From Agrocybe praecox (lineage: Eukaryota; Basidiomycota; Agaricomycetes; Agaricales; Agrocybaceae): 64,000 nt of DNA. Below, one piece after another: positions 23,518 to 36,049 of this stretch (its first letter is position 1; each line of letters opens with the position of its first letter). Under the pieces are notes generated by a model. That model worked only from the letters and a program-made list of their open reading frames with translations, made no database searches and had not been told where the DNA came from. The stretch is from assembly GCA_964017145.1 (NCBI GenBank), contig OZ024849.1, positions 3,162,001-3,226,000 of the forward strand, read 5' to 3'. Made by a program: the position numbers and the translations under genes.

Positions 23518-24671
23518 AATCATGGAATTTCTGAATCAGCTCATCCATATGTGGAAATATTAGGTTTCCGCAATTCGATGGTGTGTATTTTGTTTTTGCA
23601 TCCTGCTTTGTGAGATCTCTGACACGTTCACGGTTTGTCAGGCTACAAGTTATTTCTGGAATGATGCATCATCGTGTGACGTATGGCCTAAAACACATAA
23701 AAAAACGACTCGGAGGGAACGCAACTCATTATTACTGAAGTCGGGCGTCTTTCGTAATTCCTTCAGTGTACCCATTGCCAGGGAGAAACGTATGGGTAGC
23801 AATTTTTCAACATCTTTTCATCGCTATCTTTGGGCTTCCTTCTTGCATCTAGCTCCTAAATTGAATGTACATGTTTTCCGTGTTAAATGTCGTGGTTATT
23901 CTCGTCCATTTCTTGTGTGTGATAAGTAACGAGTCTCGAGGTAAGTAGTTCTGAGTCGTTGACTGGTTTTGATGCCTAGTAAGCGGTATAACGACATTTT
24001 CAATGGCGGTTCGTGGATTGATTTGCGTGCACTTCTTTGACAATTTCTTACGTTACTTTCAGTTCAGGCTTGCAACTCCTACCAGTGGCTGATTTGGGGT
24101 ACAGATTCTTCAATCTTCGCAGAGATATTTTCAGACAGGGCATCATTCCATCGGTCCCTCGAAGTGTCCTTGTCGACTGTGAATCCCTCATTCCGCCCAT
24201 TGGATTTGCCTTTCTCGTTCCCAGGTGCGACATGCGCTGGGAACACGACGTCATTCCATCACTTCCCGACCAATGATTTTATTGTACAATATCGTCCCTC
24301 TTCAGGATTTCGTTAGGGGCATAAAATTTATCATTCAAAAGAAACGGGCTGTGTCTGATTCTCATGGAAGTCCATACTCTTCTACATATGGTTACCTAGG
24401 TTGATTAATTCACCAGTGGCGCGCTCACGCACATGGTAGACTATTCATCCTTGATTTTCAAGTTAGAACTCGTGTTTTTCAAAACCATTCAAGGAAGGAA
24501 ACATCTCCGGTACCTGTTATGGTCAGTGCACAGGATTGTCATCTTTATGAAGAATAAAAACCAAATTTGGATACATTTTTTTAAGAATTAACAATAATAT
24601 GACCACGTGCCATTCCTCTTTCAAGTTCCTGAACGCCGATTCCGAACTTGTTCTTAACCACTTTCTTCGTC
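23518..24671. other. Intergenic, no supported gene
   Basis: This holds the 3' flank of brf1 and the promoter and leader of the histidine kinase. Short ORFs near 24037-24276 on both strands have no family resemblance. Confidence 0.45.
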
Positions 24672-27600
24672 ATGACTATCGACCAGCAGGAGGCACCTCC
24701 CGCATCCACGGATGCCTTCAAGACACATCTTGTCGCATTACTTTCTATCTACGAGCTTGGCCCTCATGCAAGTGCCCCGATTCCAAGATATGAAGGTCCG
24801 ACAGATTGGCAGACAGAGAATATCTTGCGTTCCTTATCGGCGGTCGCCAGAAGGATGTGGTCCGCAGAATCTGTCGTGTCCGAATTCAAGGGTGCACGAA
24901 GCCAGCTCGTATGAAATCTCCATCTTTTAAAATCTTCGATTTACATATATATTTCTCAAGGACGATGAAAAGGTGGCCGAGCTTGAGAAGGAGATCGAGG
25001 ACTCTTCGGAAAGTTCAACACCTAACGAAAGGACCCAGGAAAATCACTCTACTACAAACGGCTCACGGATGAACGGCGCAAACATGACAATCTCTCTCGA
25101 CGGTTTACAATCTTCAATTGATCCATCCAAGGTATTCACACGGGCATACGGAAACATGAAAGCACACCAGGCAGCGCTTGCTCAGGCAAACGCCAATGGA
25201 GGATACAGCTCTGCGCCCCCGACGGCTCATGCTCACTGCCCTACTTGCGGAAAATCGATCTCGGACCCACTCATGCTTTATAACAACGGTGTCGATGCTC
25301 CTCTTAGCTCTAGCCCTCTCGTCGTACCCATGGGCCCTCTTGCCGCTGCCGCCTTCGAAAGCGGAATGAGTGCAGTAGAGGAACTCAAACTTCTCAAGGC
25401 TCAGGTTCAAGATGTCGCAAGGGTATGTAACGCTGTCGCCCGAGGCGATTTGAGCCAGAAGATCACCGTGCCTGTGCAAGGAGTCGTTATGGTTCAGCTT
25501 AAGGATGTTATCAATACTATGGTATGTTTGGCAAACTCTATGCGTCTCTCTCCTTGTTCATGCCAGTAGGTCGACAAATTGGGTCAATTTGCAAAGGAGG
25601 TCACACGTGTATCCCAGGAGGTCGGAACAGAAGGGTGAGTGGAGCTGTAACCATGCCTTAATTAGGTTAAGCATCTTATGGCTATCCGAATAGAAAATTG
25701 GGTGGTCAAGCTCTCGTCCTCGATGTCGAAGGTACCTGGCGTGAACTAACTGGCGTCGTCAACAAATTGGCCGCCAATTTGACGTCCCAGGTTAGGTCTA
25801 TAGCCAAGGTCACGAAAGCCGTAGCATTGGGAGATTTGAGTAAACAAATCGAGGTCGATGCTAGGGGTGAAATACTGGATTTGAAAAACACGGTCAATGG
25901 AATGGTGGTTCGGTAAGCTATCCATTCACATCAGAATGCAGATATACCGATAAAGCCCTCTTTTAGGTTACGGGCTCTTGCAGCAGAGGTTACTCGTGTC
26001 ACGTTGGAAGTAGGAAGTCAAGGTAAATTGGGTGGTCAAGCACATGTACCGGACGTGGAAGGGGTCTGGCTTAATTTGGTTCGGAATGTCAGTAATTCGA
26101 TTCTGTTTTGCTTTCTTTTTAATTCGTCATAACTGATTTGCTTTGTAGGTCAATAGGATGTGTTCGTCGTTGACGGATCAAGTGCGATCTATTGCTGTGG
26201 TCACAACGGCTGTCGCTCGCGGTGATTTGACCCAGAAGATCGAGATCCAGGTAGAGGGTGAGATGTCGACTTTGAAAGGTATACTCGATTTTTTTTCCAT
26301 GTCCAACATGTTTATTAAGCAAATTTTTGACACACAAAGGCACGGTAAATTCAATGGTGGACCAGTTGTCTGCATTCGCATCAGAAGTAACGCGAGTAGC
26401 ATTGGAAGTCGGAACGCAAGGAATCTTGGGCGGTCAGGCCAAAGTCGAAGGTGTGCAAGGCACTTGGGCTGATTTGACCCGTAATGTCAACGTTAGTGTT
26501 CCCTGATTACAGTGGCACGCTTCATGCTGATCATATTCCGTTTAAAACAGAAAATGGCATCCAATTTGACCGATCAAGTGCGTTCCATTTCCGAGGTCAC
26601 GAAAGCCGTGGCGTTGGGTGACTTGGGCAAACTCGTCAACGTTGATGTGCAAGGAGAGATGCTCGACTTGAAGATGACCGTCAACTCCATGGTGGCTCAA
26701 TTGAGCACATTAGCTAACGAAGTTACTCGTGTCAGTTTGGAAGTCGGAACCGAGGGTATTTTGGGTGGTCAGGCTTTCGTACCTGATGTACAAGGCATGT
26801 GGAAGGTGAGCCTATTTTAATATATGATGTATTGAAGGAAGAAGGCAACAGAATACTAATCACAATACAATTCTCAGGTTTTGACTGACAATGTCAATCT
26901 TATGGCCATGAATTTGACGAATCAGGTGCGATCGATCGCAGAAGTCACCAAAGCTGTCGCTGGTGGTGATTTGACCAAGAAGATTGAAGTCGACGTGCGC
27001 GGAGAGATCCTGGAATTGAAAGAGACAGTCAATGGAATGACGGAGTCGTTGAGCGTCTTCGCCGACGAAGTCACGCGTGTCGCTAGAGAAGTCGGTACTG
27101 AAGGTCGATTGGGTGGTCAGGCAAGAGTGACCAACGTGGGAGGAACATGGAAGGACTTGACTGATAATGTCAACGTCATGGCTAACAATGTACGCCTTTT
27201 ACTATCTTTGCAGAGTCTACGTTTGCTCATCCAAATCTTCTTTAGTTGACCCTTCAAGTGCGAACCATCGCTGTTGCAACGGTGAGTGCACATTTATTAT
27301 GAATTCAAATCATTCATGTTGATTTTCTCCCTTCAGACTGCTGTCGCTCGAGGTGATTTGACGCAGAAGATCACCGGTGTATCGGTCTCTGGTGAAATGT
27401 TAAGCTTGGTCAACACCATCAACGACATGATTGATCAATTGGCCATCTTCGCCGCTGAGGTCAAGAAGGTTGCTCGTGAAGTCGGTACCGAAGGAAAACT
27501 AGGTGTTCAGGCTGAAGTCGGCAATGTGCAAGGGATCTGGCAGGAAATTACGTGAGTCGAATTACCCTTGTGACTGAGATGAAATTTTCTGTTGACAATT

Positions 27601-29846
27601 AAATTAATGAATTGCAGGTTGTCTGTCAATACCATGGCCGGAAATTTGACGACTCAAGTGCGTGGATTTGCCCAGATTTCGGCAGCGGCTATGGATGGAG
27701 ACTTTACACGGTTCATCACTGTCGAGGCTAGTGGAGAAATGGACTCTTTGAAGACCCAGATCAACCAAATGGTGTTCAATTTGAGAGACAGTATTCAGAA
27801 GAACACCGCCGCTAGGGAAGCCGCTGAATTGGCGAATAGGAGTAAGAGTGAATTCTTGGCTAACATGTCTCATGAGATCAGGTGTGTTGTTTCTTTATCC
27901 TGATTATCGAACTTTGGTTCTGATCTTGAGCATAGGACACCCATGAATGGTATCATCGGAATGACAGAGTTGACTCTCGACAGCGACTTGAACAGGTCAC
28001 AACGGGAAAGCTTGCTCCTCGTTCACAGTTTGGCTAGGTCTCTTCTTTTGATTATTGATGATATTTTGGATATTTCAAAAAGTAAGCTCTTATGACAATG
28101 GTCAGCAGGATTTAGCTAATTAATTCTTTCCTCTCAGTTGAAGCTGGTCGTATGACAATGGAAGCCGTGTCTTACTCTCTTCGACAAACTGTCTTTGGTA
28201 TTCTCAAAACCCTCGTCGTCCGCGCATCGCAGAACAACTTGGACCTCACTTATGACGTCGAGCCTGATATTCCAGATCAATTGATTGGTGATTCATTGCG
28301 TCTCCGACAAGTTATCACGAACTTGGTCGGCAATGCTATTAAATTCACGCCTTCTAAAGCCTCTCGCAAGGGTCACGTTGCGCTAAGCACTCGACTTTTG
28401 GCATTGGATGATCAGAGCGTCACCTTGGAGTTCTGTGTAACAGATACTGGTATTGGTATCGCCAAAGATAAACTCAACCTGATCTTCGATACCTTCTGTC
28501 AAGCTGATGGATCCACCACCCGAGTACGTCTTGTATTGGAGTTGTGGCTTTATATCTTTATTGACCCTTTGTGTGATAGGAATACGGTGGTACTGGATTG
28601 GGCCTTTCCATCTCGAAACGACTTGTCTCCCTCATGCAGGGCAACATGTGGGTAGAAAGTGAGGTGGCGAAGGGCAGCAAGTTCTTCTTCACCATCACAT
28701 CCCAAATCAGCCATTCCACGATGGAAGCTACTCTCAGTAAGATGGCCGCCTTCGCCAAGCGGACCATTCTCTTCGTCGACACACTCTTTGATAAGACTGG
28801 TGTGGTGGACCGCATCAAGGAGCTTGGCCTTAGACCATATGTGGTTCATGAAGTCAAGGAAGTCGCCGATAAAGAGCGATGCCCCCATATCGATACTATT
28901 GTTGTTGATAATCCGTCATTGGTGCGTTTTCTCTTCTCCTTCTTTGTCCCCTTTCTTATTTTGCCTGCAGACGGAGTTCATTCGTGAATACGAGCATCTT
29001 CGTTATATTCCTATTGTTCTTCTCGCACCATCCATGCCTCGTCTGAACCGTGAGTCTCGCATCGAGTATTTCATACTTATCATTGATATGTATATGCCGC
29101 AGTCAAATGGTGCCTGGACAATAGCATCAGCTCACAGGTAACAACACCAGTCACCGCACAAGACCTCTCGTCTGCTCTCATTTCTGCCCTCGAATCTAAC
29201 ACTGTCAGCCCTGTATCTGCACCAAATGATGTTACTTTCGACATCCTACTCGCCGAAGATAATCTGGTCAATCAGAAACTCGCAGTCAAAATTTTGGAGA
29301 AATATGGCCACACTGTCGAGATTGCCGAAAACGGAAGTTTGGCTGTCGATGCATTTAAAGGACGAGTAGCGCAAGGGAAACCCTTCGACATCATTCTCGT
29401 AAGTTCATATATAATTCTACATCTTCATAATGTCTTACTGTGTACCTTCTAGATGGATGTCTCCATGCCGTTCATGGGTGGTATGGAAGCAACAGAACTT
29501 ATTAGGTCTTACGAGCTCCAGAAGACTCTCACACCAACACCTATCATTGCCCTAACTGCGCATGCTAGTGAGTATATATTCTCTCATGGTTAACATCTCC
29601 ATTGCTAACATGCAATCTCAGTGATTGGTGACCGCGAACGTTGCTTGCAGGCAGGCATGGATGACCATATTACTAGTGAGTCATCTTCCACGTCCAGATC
29701 TCATTTATTAATCAATCCTTGCAGAACCTCTTCGCCGCGCAGACTTGTTGAACGCTATCAACAAGCTTGCTGGAGAACGTCATGGCGTTCAGAAAATCCA
29801 TCCTTTTTCACGCCGAGCTCACGCTATCACCCAGACCTACTCCTAG
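24672..29846 (+). CDS. nik1: Group III hybrid histidine kinase with seven HAMP units
   Basis: A large gene with about 18-20 short introns encodes roughly 1,370 residues. It starts [20 protein letters not shown] at 24672. After a low-complexity N-terminal region come seven tandem HAMP units of about 92 residues, each with a signature like [66 protein letters not shown] and [11 protein letters not shown]. The histidine kinase core has the H-box NMSHEIR joined to [11 protein letters not shown], the N-box [20 protein letters not shown], and the G-boxes [13 protein letters not shown] and [14 protein letters not shown] receiver domain near the C-terminus has [20 protein letters not shown], the phosphoacceptor region [10 protein letters not shown], the conserved ALTAHA, and the Lys of DDHITKPL. 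The stop is at 29846. Family members (Nik1/Os-1/Bos1) are cytosolic sensors upstream of the HOG pathway and the target of phenylpyrrole and dicarboximide fungicides. No transmembrane segment is seen, as expected. Confidence 0.95.
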
Positions 29847-30305
29847 AGGAAAGCGTCTTTTCAAATCACATCATGAACATTGAACCCAGGTGGTCAGCAC
29901 GCATACCCATTTTTATCATCAACTCACGTACTGTTAAATACACGCTTATTCTCTCTGGATCGTCACCTGCTTTTGCTCATCGCCAACTCTAACCGTGTAC
30001 TGCTAGCTTGTTTTCTTACATGACTCGTATTATGAAGTTAATATGCCCTCCCATTTTTCACATTGTACATATAATGAATGAATCTCTCCTTTTAACTTGA
30101 TTATTGATGTGGTCCGGGTTCGACAGGAGCCCAGCTCGGCGTGTAGCATGGTACCCAACTCTGGGTTCGTTGTGGATCTCTTACGCAACCGCCAGGTCCT
30201 GAAGTCGAAGTTTAACGAACGAGCGTCGAGGTTTGATGCGATGGAAGTCTTATCTGGGTCAGCATTCGTCGGTTTATTATCAACAGATTTAGCCAATAGT
30301 CAGTT
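29847..30305. other. Intergenic, 3' flank of the histidine kinase
   Basis: Overlapping short ORFs on both strands (30097-30390 plus, 30296-30030 minus) show no motif. The 5' part of the next small gene may begin here. Confidence 0.35.
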
Positions 30306-31018
30306 TGGGACTACTGTCGGTGCGGCGCCTTCGTTCAGATCATCTCTACATCAATATATTGAAGTCAGAGCATGGAACAGTTTTGTCTAACGTTAAAGAG
30401 AGCTCGAAAGATTGGAATCACTCCATACAGTCCACCTTTATATACGCAAGGCCCTTTAAAATGTCAAGTAGTAACTCATCTGCAAATCTCCTGGTACGTG
30501 AGCATCGTCTGACCGTCAAGATACAACACCAATGCCATATTCATGATATAGCCCCTACGCATGAACACAAGTGGAGGAGGGAGTGCATCTCTCGTGGGCA
30601 GCGGAGTACCAGCTCGATTATACTTCTCACAGGGAATGTTGACCGTTTACGACCCCAACTCTAACGCCTTCCCATATCGTCCTCTCATAAACACATTGCC
30701 TGGGCCAAACGGGTGCCAGACCTTCGGCGCTCTTACCTTCGTCCAAGGGTCCAGTACGAACAAGTGTGGATCGTTTAACACGTTCCAGATCCAATCCAAT
30801 GGCCAGGATAGCCAACTTGGTTCGGAGCTCGTGTTCAATTTTGTTGGAGGGTTTTATGCGTGCAATGGCGGAGAAGAGGTTGGTTGGAGTTGTTTAAGGA
30901 ACATGATCTTTTTTTTTGCGGATTATTGATTCATTTCGAATAGGTCTTTTATAAAGTGAACGAAACGGATGGACCGGCGCATTGCGATTCAACCCATCTA
31001 TGCACCGTTCCTGCTTGA
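30306..31018 (+). CDS. Small cysteine-containing protein, PhiA-like (tentative)
   Basis: The best supported exon (about 30575-30880) reads SASLVGSGVPARLYFSQGML, TVYDPNSNAFPYRPL, NGCQTFGALTFVQGSSTNKC, GSFNTFQIQSNGQDSQLGSE and LVFNFVGGFYACNGGEE. A typical intron (gttggt ... gaatag) joins it to VFYKVNETDGPAHCDSTHLC and the stop at 31018. The pattern of a Cys-rich beta-type domain ending in GGFYAC ... VFYKV ... C resembles small secreted cell-wall proteins of the PhiA type in fungi, but the match is by overall pattern only. The 5' exons (about 30306-30500) are uncertain and no clear signal peptide was found. A decayed copy lies just downstream. Confidence 0.45.
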
Positions 31019-31599
31019 TGCATTGTACTTGAGATTGCCTTTGGTCGTAAGATCGCGTGTTTAATCATAGCTTTCAACGGGGATGTATTAGCTTGGACTA
31101 ATACCGTTCCCAACGAATCCTATGTTCATGTCGGATATTTAACGTACCAAGCCTTGTTTAAAGCGGGTCGTTATCTTTCCCTTCCCCCTTCCGACATCTA
31201 GTGGCTGGCCAGGATTTTGTTCGAGCCTATCTTTTTCCTTTGAGAGTGGGAGATTATGCCGTTTAGCATGCCACAAGGGTGACTGGCAGTCATCGATTAC
31301 CATAGATAAACGAGCGCAGGTGCCTCTCAACTTCCCAGAAAGTCTGCCTTGCATTGAGAACTATTGAGAAATCTGTCCGAAAATCATCATCATCACGAAG
31401 CCCACGACCTTGCTCTTGACCATCGCTTCTTTGACTGTGGGCGTCATGTCTAGGACTGTCCCCAAAGTAGATACCCCCGTATTTTACTTCGTATCTTCGT
31501 CTGCGGAAAGTGGTTCAAATTTGCTTGTAAGCCCTTGCGAATTGTAAAGCTTTCTTTGAATAACATTTGACTGAATAACCTCTTCGACTTGGAGGGGCG

Positions 31600-31965
31600 T
31601 CGAACGGCTACGCAGCGTGTTCTGACTGCTCTTGACCCGGCAGGCTCGTCACACAATTACATGTCGACTGGGTCCGTCCAAAGGATGCAGTACCTATGGT
31701 CCATTGGGGTTTTTCCCAAGCACAGCATCGACAAAGTGCGCGGGGTATGGTGACGGTTTCTATCTTCGTTCCCACAAGGAAAACGGTCAGCTTGGGGCAA
31801 GCTTAGTATATAACTCGGTTGGTGGATTTTACTCGTGCGAAATTAAGAAAGAGGTGAGTTCGTGGGCGTTTATGCCTTTTCTTTGTTTTACATGGTGAAC
31901 GAAGCAGATGGTCGACATGACTGTGTACCGATTAGATCGAACACAGTTCCTCTGATTGACTGAGA
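31600..31965 (+). pseudogene. Decayed tandem copy of the small Cys-containing gene
   Basis: The reading GCSTYGPLGFFPSTASTKCA, GYGDGFYLRSHKENGQLGAS and LVYNSVGGFYSCEIKKE aligns block by block with the upstream gene (GCQTFGAL..., LVFNFVGGFYAC). The following exon gives VFYMVNEADGRHDCVPIRSN. The 5' part matching the neighbour's LYFSQGMLTVYDPN segment is missing or unreadable, and the conserved C-terminal Cys of THLC is lost. I infer a partial, probably non-functional tandem duplicate. Confidence 0.6.
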
Positions 31966-32048
31966 CAGACTGTAAAAACGATATATGTACAATGTTTAAT
32001 CTAATTCACAAATGATCAGAGAGTGAATTTCAAAGATATTTTATCCAC

Positions 32049-32894
32049 CTACCAATTTTTTACGAACCTCCCGGCGCTGTGCCAGAAAAGGTTTTCCTGG
32101 TCCTCTCCTTCTTTACCCCAAGTATCTGCGGTCTTCCAAATGGACTCCGATCCTCCGATCTTACTAACCATGATATCGGACGCGCGGTCCAGCCTGCATC
32201 CATCCAAAGCACATGCCCACATCGGCGCCCAAAACCTTTGCCACCAAGCAACATCTTCCCGCCTACTGAGAACATGCTCATACATCAAGAACTGTCCCCC
32301 AGGTTTCAATACGTCATGTACCAAGCGAGTGACATTCTTTTCTGGGTCTGGTATGGTGCACAGTGTCAATATAGAGACAATGGTATCCACGGGTTGGAAT
32401 GAAGACAGAGACGAAAGTATCGGTTGAACATCTTCTACCCCAGATGCCAGGATAACCAAGGTTCCGTCGGATTCATGATAACCAGCTTTATTCGCCCGTT
32501 CTCGAAGGACGGAATGCATCAAAGCATTTGGTTCCAAGGCTACGTACTTGGAAACAAGGGCACAATTGAGGTATGGCACAGTGTGGCCATATCCTTTATC
32601 ACAAGTGAGTTTTTCTTCTTCTTCTGTACACTAGGATCGATGCTCACCGGCGCCAACGTCCAAGACGACTCCATACGCGTTTGGGGTAATCAAGTTCTTT
32701 TTGACCCCACTACCGCCCTCATCTACACCGTCTGCAAATGCTGCCCACACATGGGACATGAAAATATGCGAAACTTCTTGTGGCTTCAGTAGCAAAGTTG
32801 GCTGGCGTAGTATAGACCTCAAAGTCGGGAAAACAGCCACAGATATTGCCAATCTGAGATCTATAAACAGAGCGAACGCATTGACGAGCTTCAT
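32049..32894 (-). CDS. METTL7-like SAM-dependent methyltransferase
   Basis: Two exons encode about 260 residues. Exon 1 (start 32894) reads MKLVNAFALFIDLRLAISVA with a hydrophobic N-terminus, then EVSHIFMSHVWAAFADGVDE and GVVLDVGAG, the SAM-binding motif I, split by an intron (gtgagc ... gataaag) from the following YGHTVPYLN. Exon 2 has VSKYVALEPNALMHSVLRER (acidic motif II after the beta strand), VDTIVSILTLCTIPDPEKNV (motif IV), HDVLKPGGQFLMYEHVLSRR (post-motif) and WWQRFWAPMWACALDGCRLD, ending at 32049. Order and spacing match the fungal METTL7/class I methyltransferases that are often membrane- or lipid-droplet-associated. The substrate cannot be assigned. Confidence 0.88.
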
Positions 32895-33949
32895 GTCGAA
32901 ATTTCAACCCTGTTGCTGGCAGCTGCTTGTGGGATCGTCGTGGTCCGTACTTGAGGGGAGATGTTCTGTCATTCTTGAGCGCTTGAGGTTTTTAACCGCC
33001 GGTCAGCAGTCCACCCGGTTCCCTCGGCTTCCGCAGAATTGGCATCTTGAAAAGGATAGATGTATGGAGATTCTCAAGGTCCTGAGCGTTCTGTGTGAAT
33101 TGGTTAAAATGCTGGTTACTGCAACTTGCAAGGGATGTTTACAAGCGCTGGCATTCACGGTGGCCTAGGCTCGTGACCAGCCGTTATCTGTCGAACATGC
33201 CGAACATTTCTCAATCTGCTATCTTCATACCCTCCTCGAGACCTTCATCTTCTTCAAGACCTCCCTCATGTCGACACCTTTCTTTCCCTCCTCTCCGCCC
33301 TCATTCATCTACATTCTTCTATTCTGTCTTCAGTGCCGACCCTGCGCTCGATCTTGAGCACCTCCGTAATCGTCGACGTCCATCGTCGTTTGCGAGGCTC
33401 TGCCGCTTCGATGGAAATGCGTGCTGCAGAGGTTGGGAATCCCATCGTTCGAGGCTGTGAATGCATGCAGAGGACGTTTCGCCGTCAATGTGTCAAGGAC
33501 GTGGTTTGCACGTTGAGGACGTTAGGCGATGCATCGTGTGGGATAACCCCAACGCATTATCAGCAGTCGTTCAACTGCGAGAGTCGTTATGAGCGGGGAC
33601 ATTCCACCATCGTCACCCACTCATGTCACTAGCTATCGTCCTCCTCTAGATTCCATCCCTCGTTCCAAATCATCCTGAGCACCTATGTAAATCGAAAATC
33701 AAAAGGGAATCGTTGATGTGTGAAGGACGTCGCTTTCACGCTGTGGACGTTGGGCGATGCATCGTGTGGGATAATCGTGATATCTCCCGGGAAGAGTGTG
33801 GAAGCTCATGGACTCTCCAGTGCTGGGATAATCACGGTGTCTTCTCAGCAGGCATTAGACTACGAGAGTCGTTATGACGGACTCACCGATGCTTCGCATC
33901 CCGTCATCCCCACCCACTCATGTCACCAACCACCAACCACCATCCTCGT

Positions 33950-34401
33950 TTCAAGCATCTCCCAAATCCATCCCGATGTTCGTTCGAAAGCACGTCCTGT
34001 GAGTGCGCTGATTACGGCCGTTCAAGCGGTATGGATTTCCGTAAATTCAAAGCATGTTATCATACTTATTGCTGTTCTAGTTTCATTGTACTATATCATT
34101 CCGGCTCACAGGTGAGCGTCTCAACATTACGCGGCAGATGCATGACTTTTGGAAGGACAACTGGGGTGATAATGCAGCCTGTAACGCCTCAAACTACCCA
34201 TCGTACCCTGCAAGTGCTGTGAGCAGCGTCGCATCTGGAATTGGCTGTACGAAAGTTGACGGATACCCAGTGGGATCGAATCGTGCAGGATGGAATGGCT
34301 GCCTCTCGTCGAAGGAAGACCATTCCGGTGGATGGAGCACTAGCAGTACCAGAGGCTGGGCTCGAGGCAGATGTTTCGTGATCCTCGACAAAGACAATTA
34401 A
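33950..34401 (+). CDS. Unknown small protein, copy 1
   Basis: Two exons can be joined in frame across an intron (gtatgg ... ttctag, about 34028-34080): SISQIHPDVRSKARPVSALI, TAVQA, then FHCTISFRLTGERLNITRQM, HDFWKDNWGDNAACNASNYP, IGCTKVDGYPVGSNRAGWNG, CLSSKEDHSGGWSTSSTRGW and ARGRCFVILDKDN to the stop at 34401. The C-terminal part has four cysteines and is Gly/Ser/Trp-rich, as in small secreted or binding proteins, but I do not recognise the family. The 5' end is not defined. A second copy at 37040-37365 keeps the exon 1, intron and exon 2 start, which supports the splice model. Confidence 0.45.
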
Positions 34402-34645
34402 CGCAGCCTAACGATACATATCTCAGTACTATGTGGTGTTAAGTAAATTAAATAATATGTGAATTTAAGCAATCGTAAAATTGGAATACATTGACCAAAC
34501 ATTGACGTTAATTTTTAAGTCCCAAAAGGCATCTATTTAATGTTATTTTATTACTTCCCGTCATTTCCATTTAATTTCCATTTATTTACCATTTAAGAGT
34601 TCAATATTTGAGGATCGAGACGCGATTTTCGAAAATATATACACC

Positions 34646-35467
34646 CTACTGCACCCATACGAGACGAACAGCGCGACAGACAAGGATGAGGTTTCCTACT
34701 AGAAGAGTAGTAATAGTGATGGAACCTATCAAACCGAATCCTGAAGTGCAGTTCCCCACATCGTTGACCAAGTCTCTGTCAATCCAGCTTATGATCAATA
34801 GCATCATCGCGCATAATATCACACCCCTATCATAACGATTAGAACTTCTCATTTGGAAGTGGATTTTTATTTCTCACCATAACACCAGTACGACAGGCAG
34901 CGCAAGGCATACCCAGAAATCAATGGAGGAAGATTTTTGCACGGCCCTCGAAGCCTATATATATGTTTATTATGCCGAGCTTATAATATGCAGGAGATAA
35001 AAATAAAATACCACCTACCAGCGTCCATGATTGCCGGAACTTTGCTTCACTCATCTTCTGTGTGGATACTAAAAATAGACCACCGACTGCCAAGCCTGTC
35101 AGCGAGAAAACACCGATGGCCATGGTTGAGGTACGCAAGAATACATTGCACAGAACCATGTTAATTTGTAGCAGAGCGACTGAGACTCTGCGTGTACGTG
35201 ACTGCGTAAGTATTAGGGTAAAGCACGGTGATATACCACGCACTGGAGCAAAACGACCGATGCACCACATGCACCCTTCCAGTGCACGTGCAAGGTCGCC
35301 AAAATGCTTGGCCATTTTTCGCTTCCCACTAATAGTTGCAGCATAGGGTCCTGGGAGTGCGCTCCTTGTATCGCTACGAACATGCCAAAGTGTGAATGAT
35401 AAACTGGGTATAGGAATAGAGTGTAGGCTTTCATTAAAGTTTGGAAGATTGAGACAGCGGTTTTCAT
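34646..35467 (-). CDS. Multi-pass membrane protein, family copy M1
   Basis: Minus-strand gene of four exons. Exon 1 starts at 35467 with MKTAVSIFQTLMKAYTLFLY and ends with HWKGACGASVVLLQ. Exon 2 carries two hydrophobic helices (VSVALLQINMVLCNVFLRTS; GVFSLTGLAVGGLFLVS) and KMSEAKFRQSWTL. Exon 3 encodes a helix ending in ALPVVLVLW in the paralogues. Exon 4 reads GVILCAMMLLIISWIDRDLV, GNCTSGFGLIGSITITTLLV and ILVCRAVRLVWVQ to the stop at 34646. Five hydrophobic segments suggest an integral membrane protein. I know no named family for it. At least four other copies lie in this window, always on the minus strand and always at the end of the repeat unit. Confidence 0.6.
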
Positions 35468-35598
35468 CTTGCAACTACAGGATAGAGAAAAGAGAGAAGG
35501 ACGCTGAGGGCTTCAGTTCGAAGGTTCACAGCTGGAATTCAGCGATATTTAAAGCACGTTGGACGGTGCCAAACCTACCACGAGATACATCTCTGGAA

Positions 35599-36027
35599 TA
35601 GGGTTGGGTAAAAAACTACTAATTTTTTACCGGTTTCGTTTTTTACCGGTAATTTACCGTAATTTACCGTAATTTACTGGTCACTTTTTCAAAGATGATC
35701 TATACATGTAAATAATTAGTCACGTGAGCGGAATATTTAATCCGCTAACGATGAATTTAAAGTCTCTAGGCCTTCAAATGCATGTGAGAGGAGTACATAG
35801 TAGGCCGAACCAGAATAAAGGCGGAGTACTGAAGTCCGTTCTGGCGTGAGCCAGGACGGCCAGAATCCTGGCCTGCCTTCTTTAAATGGACACTTCCAAA
35901 AATGGAAGTCACGTGGTATAAAACGTGACAGTAAATTACTGGTAAAAAAGGGGACCCCCTAAACGGATAAATTTTGACGGTAATTTACGGTAATTTACCT
36001 CGGATGATACTTTTTTACCCAACCCTA
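35599..36027. mobile_element. hAT-like MITE
   Basis: A 429-bp element has terminal inverted repeats TAGGGTTGGGTAAAAAA and TTTTTTACCCAACCCTA. It is flanked by the 8-bp direct repeat ctctggaa (35591-35598 and 36028-36035). An 8-bp target duplication and short inverted ends are hallmarks of the hAT superfamily. Both arms hold repeated ggtaatttac/gtaaattacc words. There is no ORF, so it must depend on a transposase made elsewhere. Confidence 0.88.
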
Positions 36028-36049
36028 CTCTGGAACCCCTTTGATTTGA

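Larger units (their letters stand above)
33166..35598. repeat. Composite repeat unit 1 (degenerate)
   Basis: This unit opens with taggctcgtgacc at 33166, the same word found at the starts of other units. The head (33200-33940) shares long blocks with 47000-47400 and 53640-53960, for example gtttgcgaggctctgccgct and gtgtcaaggacgtggtttg, and part of the head is repeated inside it (33490-33560 and 33720-33780). The central transcript-like section of other units is missing; in its place lies an unrelated small gene (33950-34401). The unit ends with a membrane-protein gene copy (34646-35467). Confidence 0.75.
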
